From NCBI RefSeq assembly GCF_900476395.1, contig NZ_UIHB01000001.1:440217-504216 (forward strand): a stretch of DNA of 64,000 nt, written 5' to 3'. Below are positions 27,683 to 36,975 of the stretch, piece by piece. Position 1 is the first letter of the stretch, and every line of letters starts with the position of its first letter. The position numbers and the translations under genes are program-made. The notes under the pieces are model-generated. The model saw nothing but the letters and a program-made list of their open reading frames with translations, was not told the origin of the DNA and searched no databases. The stretch is from Xanthomonas euroxanthea. Its GTDB lineage: Bacteria; Pseudomonadota; Gammaproteobacteria; Xanthomonadales; Xanthomonadaceae.

Positions 27683-30600
27683 ATGGTTGATGTGATGAAT
27701 ATGGAAGATCTCGATCAGGCCCGTGCACTATTAGACGCAGGGCGTATTGATGACATATATGCCTATATTGCGAAATTCGGTCATCGTTATTCCAGGCTGG
27801 CTAGCGGCGTAGCACGGGGCAACATGTTTTCGGGCCTATCAGCGCTTGAATTTTTGGAGGAGACTGCCAAGGCTGCAGGGACATCTGTCGACTCTGCTGG
27901 AATTCAAGAAGTAAGAAAGCAGATGGCTGGGGCGTTCCTGACACAATTATTCACGATCGCACAGAATGAAAATGGGATTGTGGAGCGAGAAATTACCGCG
28001 GACGAAGCATGGACTTTTCATAATCGCGTCTTCACCAGCCTAGGCCTCCCCACCGACTCCTGGACCATGAATACCCCATTCGAACTGCTGGACGAAGACC
28101 AGCGAAACGAACTGTGGGATGTTTTGCTTGAAAGCAATGGGCGTTGGCCCTTCGACAGCGCATCCGGAATCCGGCTGGCCCTGACTGTCTGGCAGAACAG
28201 CGACGGCAGCGGCAAGGCTGCCTCCTGGTTCGATCGGCTGGGCTATAACCCGGACATCTTCTCCGCCTGGTTGGCGCGCGTCGGTACCGAGAGTCTGGAA
28301 GACAACCCGCTGTCGTTACTTAATCCGTCTGCTGCGCTGGCCGAGTTCCTTGTCGCCATGGGGCTGGACAGCACTGACGGCGAGATCAACCAGGATCAGG
28401 TGCGCGAGTTCATGGCGGCGCTGAGCGCCCCCTTGCGCATCTTCACCGGCCCCGACAAGGGCGCCGCGGTCTATGGCAGCGTCCAGGACGACATGCTGGC
28501 CGGTACCGACATCGGCGACCTGCTGTACGGCATGGATGGGAGCGATACATTGGAGGGCCGCGCGGGCGACGATATCCTGGCCGGGGGAATCGGTAACGAT
28601 GTGCTGCGTGGCGGCGTCGGCAACGACACGATATTCGGCGAGGACGGCAACGACATCCTTGATGGTGGCATCGGTAGCGACCGCCTGCGCGGCGGCGCAG
28701 GTACGGACACCTATGTGCTGTATGCGGGCGCGCCAGGCGATATCGACCGCATCACCGACGCCGACGGCATCGGCGTGCTGGAGATCGAAGGCAACAGCGG
28801 CTGGGCCGCCGGGTTGGTGGCAACCTCAGAGAACACTTGGGAAGCTGCGGACGGGTATATCCGCGTCACCGTGGCCTCGGCGGGCGACGGCAAGCAACTA
28901 GTGATCCGTCTAGGAACCTCGGGCGGTACCACGATTGTCGAAAACTGGACGCCCGGCACGTTCGGTATCGTGCTTCCTGGGTACCAACCGCCAAGCGATC
29001 CAACCGTTGGCACGGATCAATCCGACTATCTGAATCCCTACATCGACGCCCTTCCGAGCACGCCGGTCCATCTTGCCGGAGGTGCCGGGCGGGACATGAT
29101 CCTGGGAACCTACAGCGATGGCGCCGATCTGCTGGAGGGTGGAGAGGGCAGCGACATCATCAATGCCAATGGCGGCAGTGACCTGATCCTTGCAGGCGGC
29201 GGTAATGATTTCGTTTCCGGTTTTGGCGACGAGGCGACCGCTTATGGCGGAAAGGGCGATGACGTCCTGAGCGCTAGGCATGCATTCGGCTTCAACTTCC
29301 GGGTGTCGCCAGAGCTGCCGATGGACGAAAGCACCGTCTGGCGCGACATCGAGTCGTACTTCAGCTGGCAGGGCGCCAAGCAGATGACGACTGATGAGAC
29401 TGGGGGATTGGTGGGCTACGCCACTTTCACACTTGGAGGTGCTTTCGACTTCAGCGGTAGGTCAGGAGTCGCTGGCTGGACTTATCGTTTCCAACGGATC
29501 GACACATCTCGCTATTCCCTGCAGTACTTCAGCGCTGCTGAACCCGATGGTGTTACCGGTACAAACGGCGTGTTCGCGTTCGGGGGAGGCGTCGGTGACA
29601 CTCATACCATCGGCGTTTCGCTCTACGGCGAGGAGGGAGACGACGTGCTGATCGGCGGTGCCGGCAGCGATCTGCTCGATGGCGGCACCGGCAACGACGT
29701 GATCTCCGGCGGCGCAGGGCAGGATGTGGTCTTTGGCGGCGATGGTAATGATCTGCTATCTGGCGGCACCGGTAACGACCGTCTGGACGGTGGCGAAGGT
29801 ACGGATGAAATATATGGAGAGGCTGGCGCTGACGTGATTGACGGCGGCGCCGGCAATGACCTGCTCTGGGGTGACGGGCAGTCCGACCAACTCGCAGGTG
29901 GCGACGACATTTTGCGCGGAGGCGCGGGCAACGATCAGCTGGTTGGGCAGGATGGCGATGACATTCTTTCTGGTGGGGCCGACGACGATTTGCTAGCAGG
30001 CGGAACGGGTCAGGATCGCCTGCTCGGAGAGAGCGGCAACGACGAACTGCAGGGCGGAGATGGCGACGATCTGCTCGATGGCGGCGTCGGTGACGATGTA
30101 CTGCACGGGCAGGCCGGCAAGGATGTGCTGTTTGGCGGCGACGGGGCGGACCAGATGGCTGGTGGCGATGACGATGACCGGCTCGATGGCGGATCCGGTG
30201 ACGATCTCCTGCTGGGACAGCAGGGCAACGACGTTCTGCTCGGCGGCGCGGGATACGACGAGTTGCAAGGTGGCGAAGGCGACGACAGGCTCACTGGTGG
30301 TACCGGAAATGACCGCCTGTTCGGCGAAGCCGGCAGTGACATACTCGACGGTGGAGATGGCAACGACTTCTTGAATGGCGGCAGCGACAGCGACAAGCTC
30401 AGTGGTGGCGTCGGCGCGGATACTCTGAATGGCGGCGACGGCGACGACCTTCTGGATGGTGGCGACTCCAACGATATTCTCGACGGCGAGGCTGGCAACG
30501 ATACGATCTACGGCGGGGCTGGCAACGACACCATCGATGGTGACGACGGCGACGATCTGATCCAGGCCGGCATCGGCGACGACAGTGTCTACGGTGGAGC

Positions 30601-33600
30601 AGGTAACGACGTCATCCACGCCGAGGACGGCAATGACAATGTCACCGCTGCGCAGGGCAATGACCTTGTTCACGGCGGAGCCGGCAATGATTATCTGGAG
30701 GGGAGCGAGGGGGACGATGTCCTCTCAGGCGACGAGGGCAACGATATCCTGCTCGGCGATGCTGGCAACGATACCCTCGATGGCGGCGACGGCCAGAACC
30801 AGTATCGTTTCCGCCGAGGATTCGGCACCGATACCGTGCTAGTGAAGCAGGGCAGCACCGATCTGCTGTACTTTCTCGATGGCATCACCGCAGACGAGCT
30901 GCTGTATGTACGCGAGGGACAGGATCTAGTCGTCTCGCTGGAGAGCGGCGAAAGCGTTCGCGTCGTCGGCTACTTCGCAGCCGCCACGGCGGTGCGGATC
31001 CAGACTGACGACTTCCAGATACTGACGCGTTCACAGCTCGATACCGGGATCATGTATGGAACACCGATCCGCGGCGGTACCGACGCGGACTCATTGACTG
31101 GCACCAAGGACAACGAACGCCTATATGGCCTGCACGGCAACGACACGATCGACGGAGGCGACGGCAACGACCTCATCGAAGGCGGGGCCGGCGATGACAC
31201 GCTGACCGATGGACGCGGCGGCGACGTGCTGCTGGGCGGCGATGGCAACGACACCATCCATCTGGTAGCCGATGGCATGGCGGACGACGATTTGGTCGAC
31301 GGTGGAAGCGGTGACGATACCTATGACGTGGCATTGGGGTCCGGTTACGACGTGATCGGCCGGCTCGATGCCGCCGATGCAGGGCGCGACGTGATCCGCA
31401 TGATCGGGGTAAACTCCGACGCGATCACCAACTTCCAGATTAGCGGAACCACGCTGGGCGTCATGATCGCCAGCGGCGGTTGGTCCAACGCCAATGTTTC
31501 CAACGCATTGATGCTGGAGGGCTTCCTTTCCAACAATAATCACCGCATTGTTTTCGCCGATGGCGTGGAGTTCACCGCCGCCGACTTCGAGGCGCGTTGG
31601 TGGAGCGGCACCAGTGGCGACGACGTGCAAACCGGCACCTTCGCACCGGACTCCATGGATGGCGGTGCCGGCAACGACACCCTGTCCGGCATGGGTGGCA
31701 GCGACACGCTGCAGGGCGGGGACGGCGACGACATCCTGGATGGTGGTGAAGACAACGACACGTTGTACGACGGTGCGGGCGCTGACATCGTACGGGGAGG
31801 CGCGGGCAATGACCGGATCTATGTCAGCGTGGACAGTTCAATCGACCGCTTCGTTGGTGGCAGTGGCGACGACAGGTACTACTACAACCATACGTTCTAC
31901 TCGTCCACTTGGAGGACAACCGTCAACTCCAGCGAGATCGAGGAGCTGGAAAACGGTGGCATCGACACGATCTACTCTAATTACCACGACGTGATCCTGG
32001 GTGCGAACATCGAGAACGCCGTGATCACGCCCTCCAACTATTGGTGGCCGGGTGCGCCCAACCGCATTACCGGCAATGCGCTGGACAATGTCATCCAGAT
32101 AGTGATGAACAGCACGTCAGACACGCAGGAATACATTCTCGACGGTGCCGGAGGAAAGGACACACTAATCGGTGGCGCTACGCGCGACACCTATATCGTC
32201 GACGGCCTAGACGATGTGATCGTTGAGAACGGATTCTCGGATAGCAGCGACACCGTGCAGGCAAGCGTCGACTACTCGATCGAGGGCCGCCAGGAGCTTG
32301 AGAATCTGCGCCTGACCGGAAACGCCGTCCGCGGTACCGGCAACAGCGACAACAACATCATCGAAGGCCATCTAGTCGATGCGGTGAACCAGCTGGCTGG
32401 ATTGGATGGCAACGATACCTACTTGATCACCCGGAAGGACCAAGTGATCGAACAAGCCGGCGGCGGCAACGATACGGTGATCATCGCCGGCTGGGATGAA
32501 CTGACCTCGCAGGCGATGTGGGTTTCGGTAGCCGACTATGCGAACGTAGAGAATCTGCGTCTCTACAACATTGGTACTCAAGGTCCTAACGGCATCATCG
32601 GGCTGCGCGCCAATCTGCAGGGCGACCTTGGCGACAATGTGCTCACCGGCAACATGTATGCCAACGAGATCCGTGGTGGAGCCGGCAACGATACCATTCG
32701 CGGAAACCACTTCCTGGCAGAGTTCAATCTTGCCATCAGCAGCAACGAGGCCGACACGCTGTATGGCGAGGAGGGTGACGACACCATCCATGCGGCACTG
32801 TACGGCGCCGACATCTACGGTGGCCGCGGCAACGACGTGCTGTACGGCACGGTCGGGTTCAACGGCGACGGCAGGACCTACGGCACGCGCGCAGGAAGCG
32901 ACAACTTCTTTTATGAAGCCGGCGACGGTACCGACCGCATCATTTCCGTCAACGGAAGTCGCGATACCGATCGGGTAATCTTCGGTGAGGGCATCATCGC
33001 CGAACAGGCGACCTGGACCCGTGACGGGTTCGATCTGATCGTCCAGCTTGGCACCGCTGCCGACGATCGCTTGATCATCGAAGGTTACTGGCGCGAAGAC
33101 TGGAACAATCCCGGCGAGCTGGTGCTGGTGCGGACCATCGACGAGTTCGTGTTCGCCGACGGCACTATTCGCCGTGGCGATCTTGCGCAACTGCAGATCA
33201 CCAACGATCCGCCGGTGGCCAATTGGTTCCAGTACGATGCCAGCCCTCGCACAGGCCAGGCTTTCAGCTTGGCGCTTCCTGCCGGCAGCTTCGTCGATGA
33301 TGCAGACGACACGCTCACCTATGCGGTGGATGGGCCAGAATGGCTGCAGATCGATTCCGCCACCGGCACCATCAGCGGCACGCCGCCCTTGGGTTTGGAG
33401 TGGTTCGGCTTCAATCTGATCGCGACCGATCAACACGGCGCCTCAACCGCGATGTACCTGGAGTTGCGCACTGTCGCGGTGATCGAGGGAACCGCAGGTG
33501 ACGACATTCTTGTCGGTACCTGGCAGCGTGAAGAACTGCTGGGGCTTGATGGCAACGATCGCCTCGCCGGCAATGGCGGCGACGATGTGCTGCGGGGTGG

Positions 33601-36082
33601 GGCGGGCGACGACACCTATGTCTTGGACAGTCAGGACATGACCACCATCGTCGAACTGGAGGGAGAAGGCACCGATACCGTCGAGAGCAGCCTCTCTGTC
33701 TATACCGCAGACGAGAACATCGAGCGCGTTGTATTGGTCGAGGGCAGCAGTGCCCAGGCGGCCTACGGACGCGACGGCCATCAGACCCTGATTGGCAACA
33801 GCCAGAACAATACGTTGGATGGCGGCAGCGGTGCCGACGACATGCGTGGCGGCGCGGGCAACGATAGCTATTATCTCGACGACGCCGGCGATACGGTGGT
33901 GGAGTTGTCAGCCCAGGGCACTGATACGGTCTACACCACGGTGTCTACCACGCTCTCAGCCAATGTCGAAAACGGCTATCTGGATGGACAAGGAAACCTG
34001 TCGCTGATCGGCAATGCATCGGCTAACCGGCTCTACGGTAATAGCGACAACAACGTGCTCGATGGTGGTCAAGGAAACGACATCATGGAAGGTTACGGCG
34101 GTGACGATACCTATTACGTCGATACCGACTCGGACCGGGTCACCGAGTCCAACAATGCGGGCATCGATACTGTCGTGCGCTCCGCTGGCTCGCAGGTGCA
34201 GTTGGCAGGCAACGTCGAGAATCTTCGCCTGACCGGCAGTGGGCAAGCAACCGGCAATGCGCTGGACAACCTCATCGAAGGCAGCGAAGCGGCCAATATC
34301 CTGCTTGGCCTTGCCGGTAACGACACGTTGAACGGACGCGGTGGTAACGATCAGCTGACCGGTGGCGCCGGCAATGACCGGCTGATTGGTGGTGCCGGCG
34401 ACGACACCTATGTCATCGATGGCAGCTCTGGCAGCGACATCATCAACAACACCGGTGGCGGGAACGACACCTTGCTGGTGAATGGCGTGGCCAGCAGCCG
34501 GCTGTCGTTCAAGCGCGATGGCAACGACCTTCTGGTGCATATTGATGGTGCAACGATCGCTGCGGCGCGGGTTAGCGGCCACTTTCTGGGCGGGGATGCG
34601 GGCATGGATGTCGTGCAGGCTAGTAACGCACGCTATACCGCAACGCAGATCGCACAGCTGATCAACAGCAGCAGTCCCGACCGGACCATCAATGGCACCG
34701 CCTCCGGAGAGCAACTGACTGGCGGGACCGGTAGGGATCTGATCGACGGACTGGGCGGTAACGACACCTTGTTGGGCATGGGCGGCAACGATACCTTGCG
34801 AGGTGGCGCCGGCAACGACACCTTGTCCGGTGGCAGCGGCAATGGCACCGGCAGCGGTGATGACACGTTGGAGGGTGGCGCTGGCAACGACACACTGCGC
34901 GGTGAGGATGGCGATGACCTCATGCTGGGCGGCGCCAACGACGATACCTATGTATTCGGCAGCGGCCGCGATGTGATTGACAATACCGGAGGCGGTATCG
35001 ACCGTCTGCAATTCCAGGATGGACAACCGGTCAGCAACCTACGATTCACCCGCGATGGGGATGACCTGGTGATTGCATTGGCCAGCGGTGCTAATAGCAG
35101 TGTGCGTGTGACCAAGCACTTCCTTGGCGGCGATTTCGCGTTGGATGTCCTACAGCCCGGTAGTGGCGCCCAGCTGGACACCGCAGCGATCAATGCCCGT
35201 GTGTCCAGCAGCGACGGCGAGGCCAATCCGGCCGACTATGCGCGCGTGCTGAGCGGTACCGCCGCGAACGATCAGCTGAGCGGCAATGCAAGCAAGGAAC
35301 TGCTCCGCGGCTTGGCTGGCAACGACACCCTATTTGGCATGCTCGGTGACGACCGCATCGAAGGCGGTGATGGCGATGATTTTCTGTGGGGTGGCAGCAG
35401 TTCTTTCGGCGGATCGGGCAACGACATGCTCTACGGTGGCGCGGGCAACGACAGTCTCGTTGGCGAGGACGGCAACGACCCGCTGTTCGGTGGTACGGGT
35501 GACGATGTCTACACCTATCGTGAGGGCAATGGCGTGGACAACGTGAGTGTCGGTGGCGGCAGCGATTCCATCTTCATGGCTGGTATCGAGCGGACGCGTC
35601 TGAGCTTCCACCGCAACGGCGACGACCTGATCGTGCGAGTGGACGGCGACGCCAATCAGCAGGTGAGTGTGCTCAAGCACTTTCTGGGCAGCGACAACGC
35701 TTTGTGGATGATCCAGCCCGAGGATGGTGGGCACGGCATTTCAGCGTCGGAGTTCGAAACATTGCTGACACCGATGCAAATCGGCAATACGACGGCATCG
35801 GCTAGCCGCATCTCAGGCAGTGATCGTTTGATGGCTTCTGTGTCGACCGAGATGGTGGCCATTGACCAGACTGAGGATTCGCTTGCCACCACTGCGTTCC
35901 GACGTCCGATGCAGCGTGCAGTATTGGCCGAAGTCAATCAGTTGGTCGATGCAATGGGTGTGTTTCAAACTGGCGCCGCGAATCTCGACGTCGGCCTGGC
36001 GCTTGATGTGGAGGCTGGCATTCTGGGCGGAGCAAGATCTTGGTTGGCGCAAAATGCTAGTAGTCGTTATCAGATTCAGTAA
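27683..36082 (+). CDS. Giant RTX calcium-binding protein, type I secretion substrate
   Basis: Uninterrupted 2799-residue protein. Residues 1-265 are a non-repetitive N-terminal domain (ARALLDAGRIDDIYAYIAKFG, ARGNMFSGLSALEFLEE). Blocks of GGxGxDxLx calcium-binding nonapeptides follow at about 276-346, 466-530, 650-1040 (the longest), 1135-1216, 1306-1393, 1935-1980, 2197-2246, 2337-2427 and 2530-2613. At least five hemolysin-type calcium-binding-related segments of the form RDGxDLxV...HFLGxD lie between blocks (near 1050-1100, 1750-1806, 2267-2306, 2440-2483, 2633-2673). A cadherin-like/putative Ig domain is at 1841-1933 (NDPPVANW, GTISGTPPLGLEWFGFNLIA). The C-terminal 110 residues are non-repetitive and should carry the export signal. 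No protease, lipase or pore domain is evident. A ribosome binding site (AAGGAAAT) precedes the start. Adhesin, toxin and bacteriocin remain possible. Confidence 0.92.
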   Translation: MVDVMNMEDLDQARALLDAGRIDDIYAYIAKFGHRYSRLASGVARGNMFSGLSALEFLEETAKAAGTSVDSAGIQEVRKQMAGAFLTQLFTIAQNENGIVEREITADEAWTFHNRVFTSLGLPTDSWTMNTPFELLDEDQRNELWDVLLESNGRWPFDSASGIRLALTVWQNSDGSGKAASWFDRLGYNPDIFSAWLARVGTESLEDNPLSLLNPSAALAEFLVAMGLDSTDGEINQDQVREFMAALSAPLRIFTGPDKGAAVYGSVQDDMLAGTDIGDLLYGMDGSDTLEGRAGDDILAGGIGNDVLRGGVGNDTIFGEDGNDILDGGIGSDRLRGGAGTDTYVLYAGAPGDIDRITDADGIGVLEIEGNSGWAAGLVATSENTWEAADGYIRVTVASAGDGKQLVIRLGTSGGTTIVENWTPGTFGIVLPGYQPPSDPTVGTDQSDYLNPYIDALPSTPVHLAGGAGRDMILGTYSDGADLLEGGEGSDIINANGGSDLILAGGGNDFVSGFGDEATAYGGKGDDVLSARHAFGFNFRVSPELPMDESTVWRDIESYFSWQGAKQMTTDETGGLVGYATFTLGGAFDFSGRSGVAGWTYRFQRIDTSRYSLQYFSAAEPDGVTGTNGVFAFGGGVGDTHTIGVSLYGEEGDDVLIGGAGSDLLDGGTGNDVISGGAGQDVVFGGDGNDLLSGGTGNDRLDGGEGTDEIYGEAGADVIDGGAGNDLLWGDGQSDQLAGGDDILRGGAGNDQLVGQDGDDILSGGADDDLLAGGTGQDRLLGESGNDELQGGDGDDLLDGGVGDDVLHGQAGKDVLFGGDGADQMAGGDDDDRLDGGSGDDLLLGQQGNDVLLGGAGYDELQGGEGDDRLTGGTGNDRLFGEAGSDILDGGDGNDFLNGGSDSDKLSGGVGADTLNGGDGDDLLDGGDSNDILDGEAGNDTIYGGAGNDTIDGDDGDDLIQAGIGDDSVYGGAGNDVIHAEDGNDNVTAAQGNDLVHGGAGNDYLEGSEGDDVLSGDEGNDILLGDAGNDTLDGGDGQNQYRFRRGFGTDTVLVKQGSTDLLYFLDGITADELLYVREGQDLVVSLESGESVRVVGYFAAATAVRIQTDDFQILTRSQLDTGIMYGTPIRGGTDADSLTGTKDNERLYGLHGNDTIDGGDGNDLIEGGAGDDTLTDGRGGDVLLGGDGNDTIHLVADGMADDDLVDGGSGDDTYDVALGSGYDVIGRLDAADAGRDVIRMIGVNSDAITNFQISGTTLGVMIASGGWSNANVSNALMLEGFLSNNNHRIVFADGVEFTAADFEARWWSGTSGDDVQTGTFAPDSMDGGAGNDTLSGMGGSDTLQGGDGDDILDGGEDNDTLYDGAGADIVRGGAGNDRIYVSVDSSIDRFVGGSGDDRYYYNHTFYSSTWRTTVNSSEIEELENGGIDTIYSNYHDVILGANIENAVITPSNYWWPGAPNRITGNALDNVIQIVMNSTSDTQEYILDGAGGKDTLIGGATRDTYIVDGLDDVIVENGFSDSSDTVQASVDYSIEGRQELENLRLTGNAVRGTGNSDNNIIEGHLVDAVNQLAGLDGNDTYLITRKDQVIEQAGGGNDTVIIAGWDELTSQAMWVSVADYANVENLRLYNIGTQGPNGIIGLRANLQGDLGDNVLTGNMYANEIRGGAGNDTIRGNHFLAEFNLAISSNEADTLYGEEGDDTIHAALYGADIYGGRGNDVLYGTVGFNGDGRTYGTRAGSDNFFYEAGDGTDRIISVNGSRDTDRVIFGEGIIAEQATWTRDGFDLIVQLGTAADDRLIIEGYWREDWNNPGELVLVRTIDEFVFADGTIRRGDLAQLQITNDPPVANWFQYDASPRTGQAFSLALPAGSFVDDADDTLTYAVDGPEWLQIDSATGTISGTPPLGLEWFGFNLIATDQHGASTAMYLELRTVAVIEGTAGDDILVGTWQREELLGLDGNDRLAGNGGDDVLRGGAGDDTYVLDSQDMTTIVELEGEGTDTVESSLSVYTADENIERVVLVEGSSAQAAYGRDGHQTLIGNSQNNTLDGGSGADDMRGGAGNDSYYLDDAGDTVVELSAQGTDTVYTTVSTTLSANVENGYLDGQGNLSLIGNASANRLYGNSDNNVLDGGQGNDIMEGYGGDDTYYVDTDSDRVTESNNAGIDTVVRSAGSQVQLAGNVENLRLTGSGQATGNALDNLIEGSEAANILLGLAGNDTLNGRGGNDQLTGGAGNDRLIGGAGDDTYVIDGSSGSDIINNTGGGNDTLLVNGVASSRLSFKRDGNDLLVHIDGATIAAARVSGHFLGGDAGMDVVQASNARYTATQIAQLINSSSPDRTINGTASGEQLTGGTGRDLIDGLGGNDTLLGMGGNDTLRGGAGNDTLSGGSGNGTGSGDDTLEGGAGNDTLRGEDGDDLMLGGANDDTYVFGSGRDVIDNTGGGIDRLQFQDGQPVSNLRFTRDGDDLVIALASGANSSVRVTKHFLGGDFALDVLQPGSGAQLDTAAINARVSSSDGEANPADYARVLSGTAANDQLSGNASKELLRGLAGNDTLFGMLGDDRIEGGDGDDFLWGGSSSFGGSGNDMLYGGAGNDSLVGEDGNDPLFGGTGDDVYTYREGNGVDNVSVGGGSDSIFMAGIERTRLSFHRNGDDLIVRVDGDANQQVSVLKHFLGSDNALWMIQPEDGGHGISASEFETLLTPMQIGNTTASASRISGSDRLMASVSTEMVAIDQTEDSLATTAFRRPMQRAVLAEVNQLVDAMGVFQTGAANLDVGLALDVEAGILGGARSWLAQNASSRYQIQ

Positions 36083-36106
36083 ATTGGCTGGGTCTTCGAT
36101 GGCGTT

Positions 36107-36140
36107 TGGGAGGCAACACGCGCATGCGTGCTGCCTCCCA
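36107..36140 (+). terminator. Hairpin downstream of the RTX gene
   Basis: 15-bp arms TGGGAGGCAACACGC / GCGTGCTGCCTCCCA (one mismatch) around GCAT, 25 bp after the RTX stop codon. No T tract follows, so it is either a weak terminator or an RNA-stabilising 3' hairpin. Confidence 0.5.
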
Positions 36141-36876
36141 CAGTTACGCCGAAGAAGTGATGCATGGTTTCTGGAAGCGCAGGTCCAGCAGGAGGCCCAG
36201 GAGCACGTCGCCACACGCCAGGCGATGGAGATGGAGATGGAGATGGATGTCTCAACGGAGATCAATACCAGCCGCGGGCCCGTGATGCTAATGACGGTGC
36301 CGGAGTTCGCCAAGGGGCCAATGCAGAACGGTCCTCCAGGGGGATGGCGGCGGAGGTGGAGACGGCGGCGGTTAGTCCAAATCGCTTCCGTGATCGGCTG
36401 AGCTTATTAGACCTCATGGACAGGCAAGATGCTGCCGCGATGGCGGACATCATGGAGACGTTGAACGCATCGAAAGGCCTCATTGTAGGAGACGGTCAAA
36501 GTTCTAACGACGCTGGTTGCATCTATGCAGCAGCGCAACCAACGGCTGCGTGATGTGGTTGCCGGGCAGCTCCCGGTGCTCCAGCACTCAGCCGCCAGCG
36601 CGGATGCCAAGGATCGCCGTCGGCTGCTTCCTCGATCGCGCCTGAGGCGACGACACCGTCCCGCGCAACAGGGCTGCCATACCGGTCTAGCTCGTCGGCG
36701 TGGCATCCAACGTGGTCACTCCTTGGGACTGACGCCATCCGGGAGTGTAGGTCTATCTTTTCAGTGAACGTCGCGGATGGACGATGCATAAATCATCACT
36801 GCTTGATCAAGCTTGTTTGGCTGCGGTTTATCTGTCTCTAGTTGTCCAGCACCATTTCTAAGAGATCCAATGTCTT

Positions 36877-36898
36877 CGGGGGGCATTATCGGGGGCAT
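36877..36898. repeat. Paired GGGGGCAT motifs near the distal end of the island
   Basis: GGGGGGCAT at 36878-36886 and GGGGGCAT at 36891-36898, matching the pair at 21051-21070 beside the integrase gene. They lie 58-79 bp inside the distal core site. Confidence 0.5.
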
Positions 36899-36955
36899 TG
36901 AATAAAATTCCTGCAAAATAATTATTTATAAATCAATATTTTATACGAGATATTG

Positions 36956-36975
36956 GAATCCCTCCGGGCGCACCA
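36956..36975 (+). repeat. Attachment site, distal copy of tRNA-Arg 3' end
   Basis: GAATCCCTCCGGGCGCACCA, identical to the last 20 bases of tRNA-Arg at 20919-20938. It is followed 31 bp later by a tRNA-type terminator, which fits this being the 3' end of the original, uninterrupted tRNA locus. Confidence 0.9.

Larger units (their letters stand above)
36083..36955. other. Distal end of the island with no intact gene
   Basis: 873 bp. It starts with the hairpin at 36107-36140, then a hexamer repeat (ATGGAG about four times, 36224-36247). Short coding-like fragments in different frames follow, for example plus-strand PNRFRDRLSLLDLMDRQDA near 36377-36433 and MQQRNQRLRDVVAGQLPVLQ near 36525-36584. 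They look like decayed cargo. The last 55 bp are strongly AT-rich. Confidence 0.5.
20939..36975. mobile_element. Integrated genomic island in tRNA-Arg carrying a type I secretion system and RTX protein
   Basis: Bounded by the 20-bp tRNA-end duplication (core sites 20919-20938 and 36956-36975), about 16.0 kb. It holds a P4-type integrase next to the tRNA, a HlyB-like and a HlyD-like gene, a lipoprotein gene and a giant RTX gene, all on the plus strand. No excisionase, relaxase, replication or phage structural gene is seen, so it may depend on other elements for movement. Non-coding parts at both ends (22.3-23.0 kb, 26.7 kb, 36.8-36.95 kb) are visibly more AT-rich than the flanking chromosome. 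Confidence 0.88.

Noticed and set aside
30000..31000. Possible CRISPR or VNTR because of dense short repeats
   Set aside because: The repeats are in-frame GGxGxD codons of the RTX protein, degenerate in DNA and without spacers of constant length.
36164..36553. A 129-codon plus-strand gene after the RTX gene
   Set aside because: Gly/Asp repeats in it come from the ATGGAG hexamer read in another frame, and only its last third looks protein-like, so it was described as a decayed region.
20939..36975. Prophage
   Set aside because: No capsid, terminase, tail, lysis or replication gene is present; only integrase and secretion cargo are seen.
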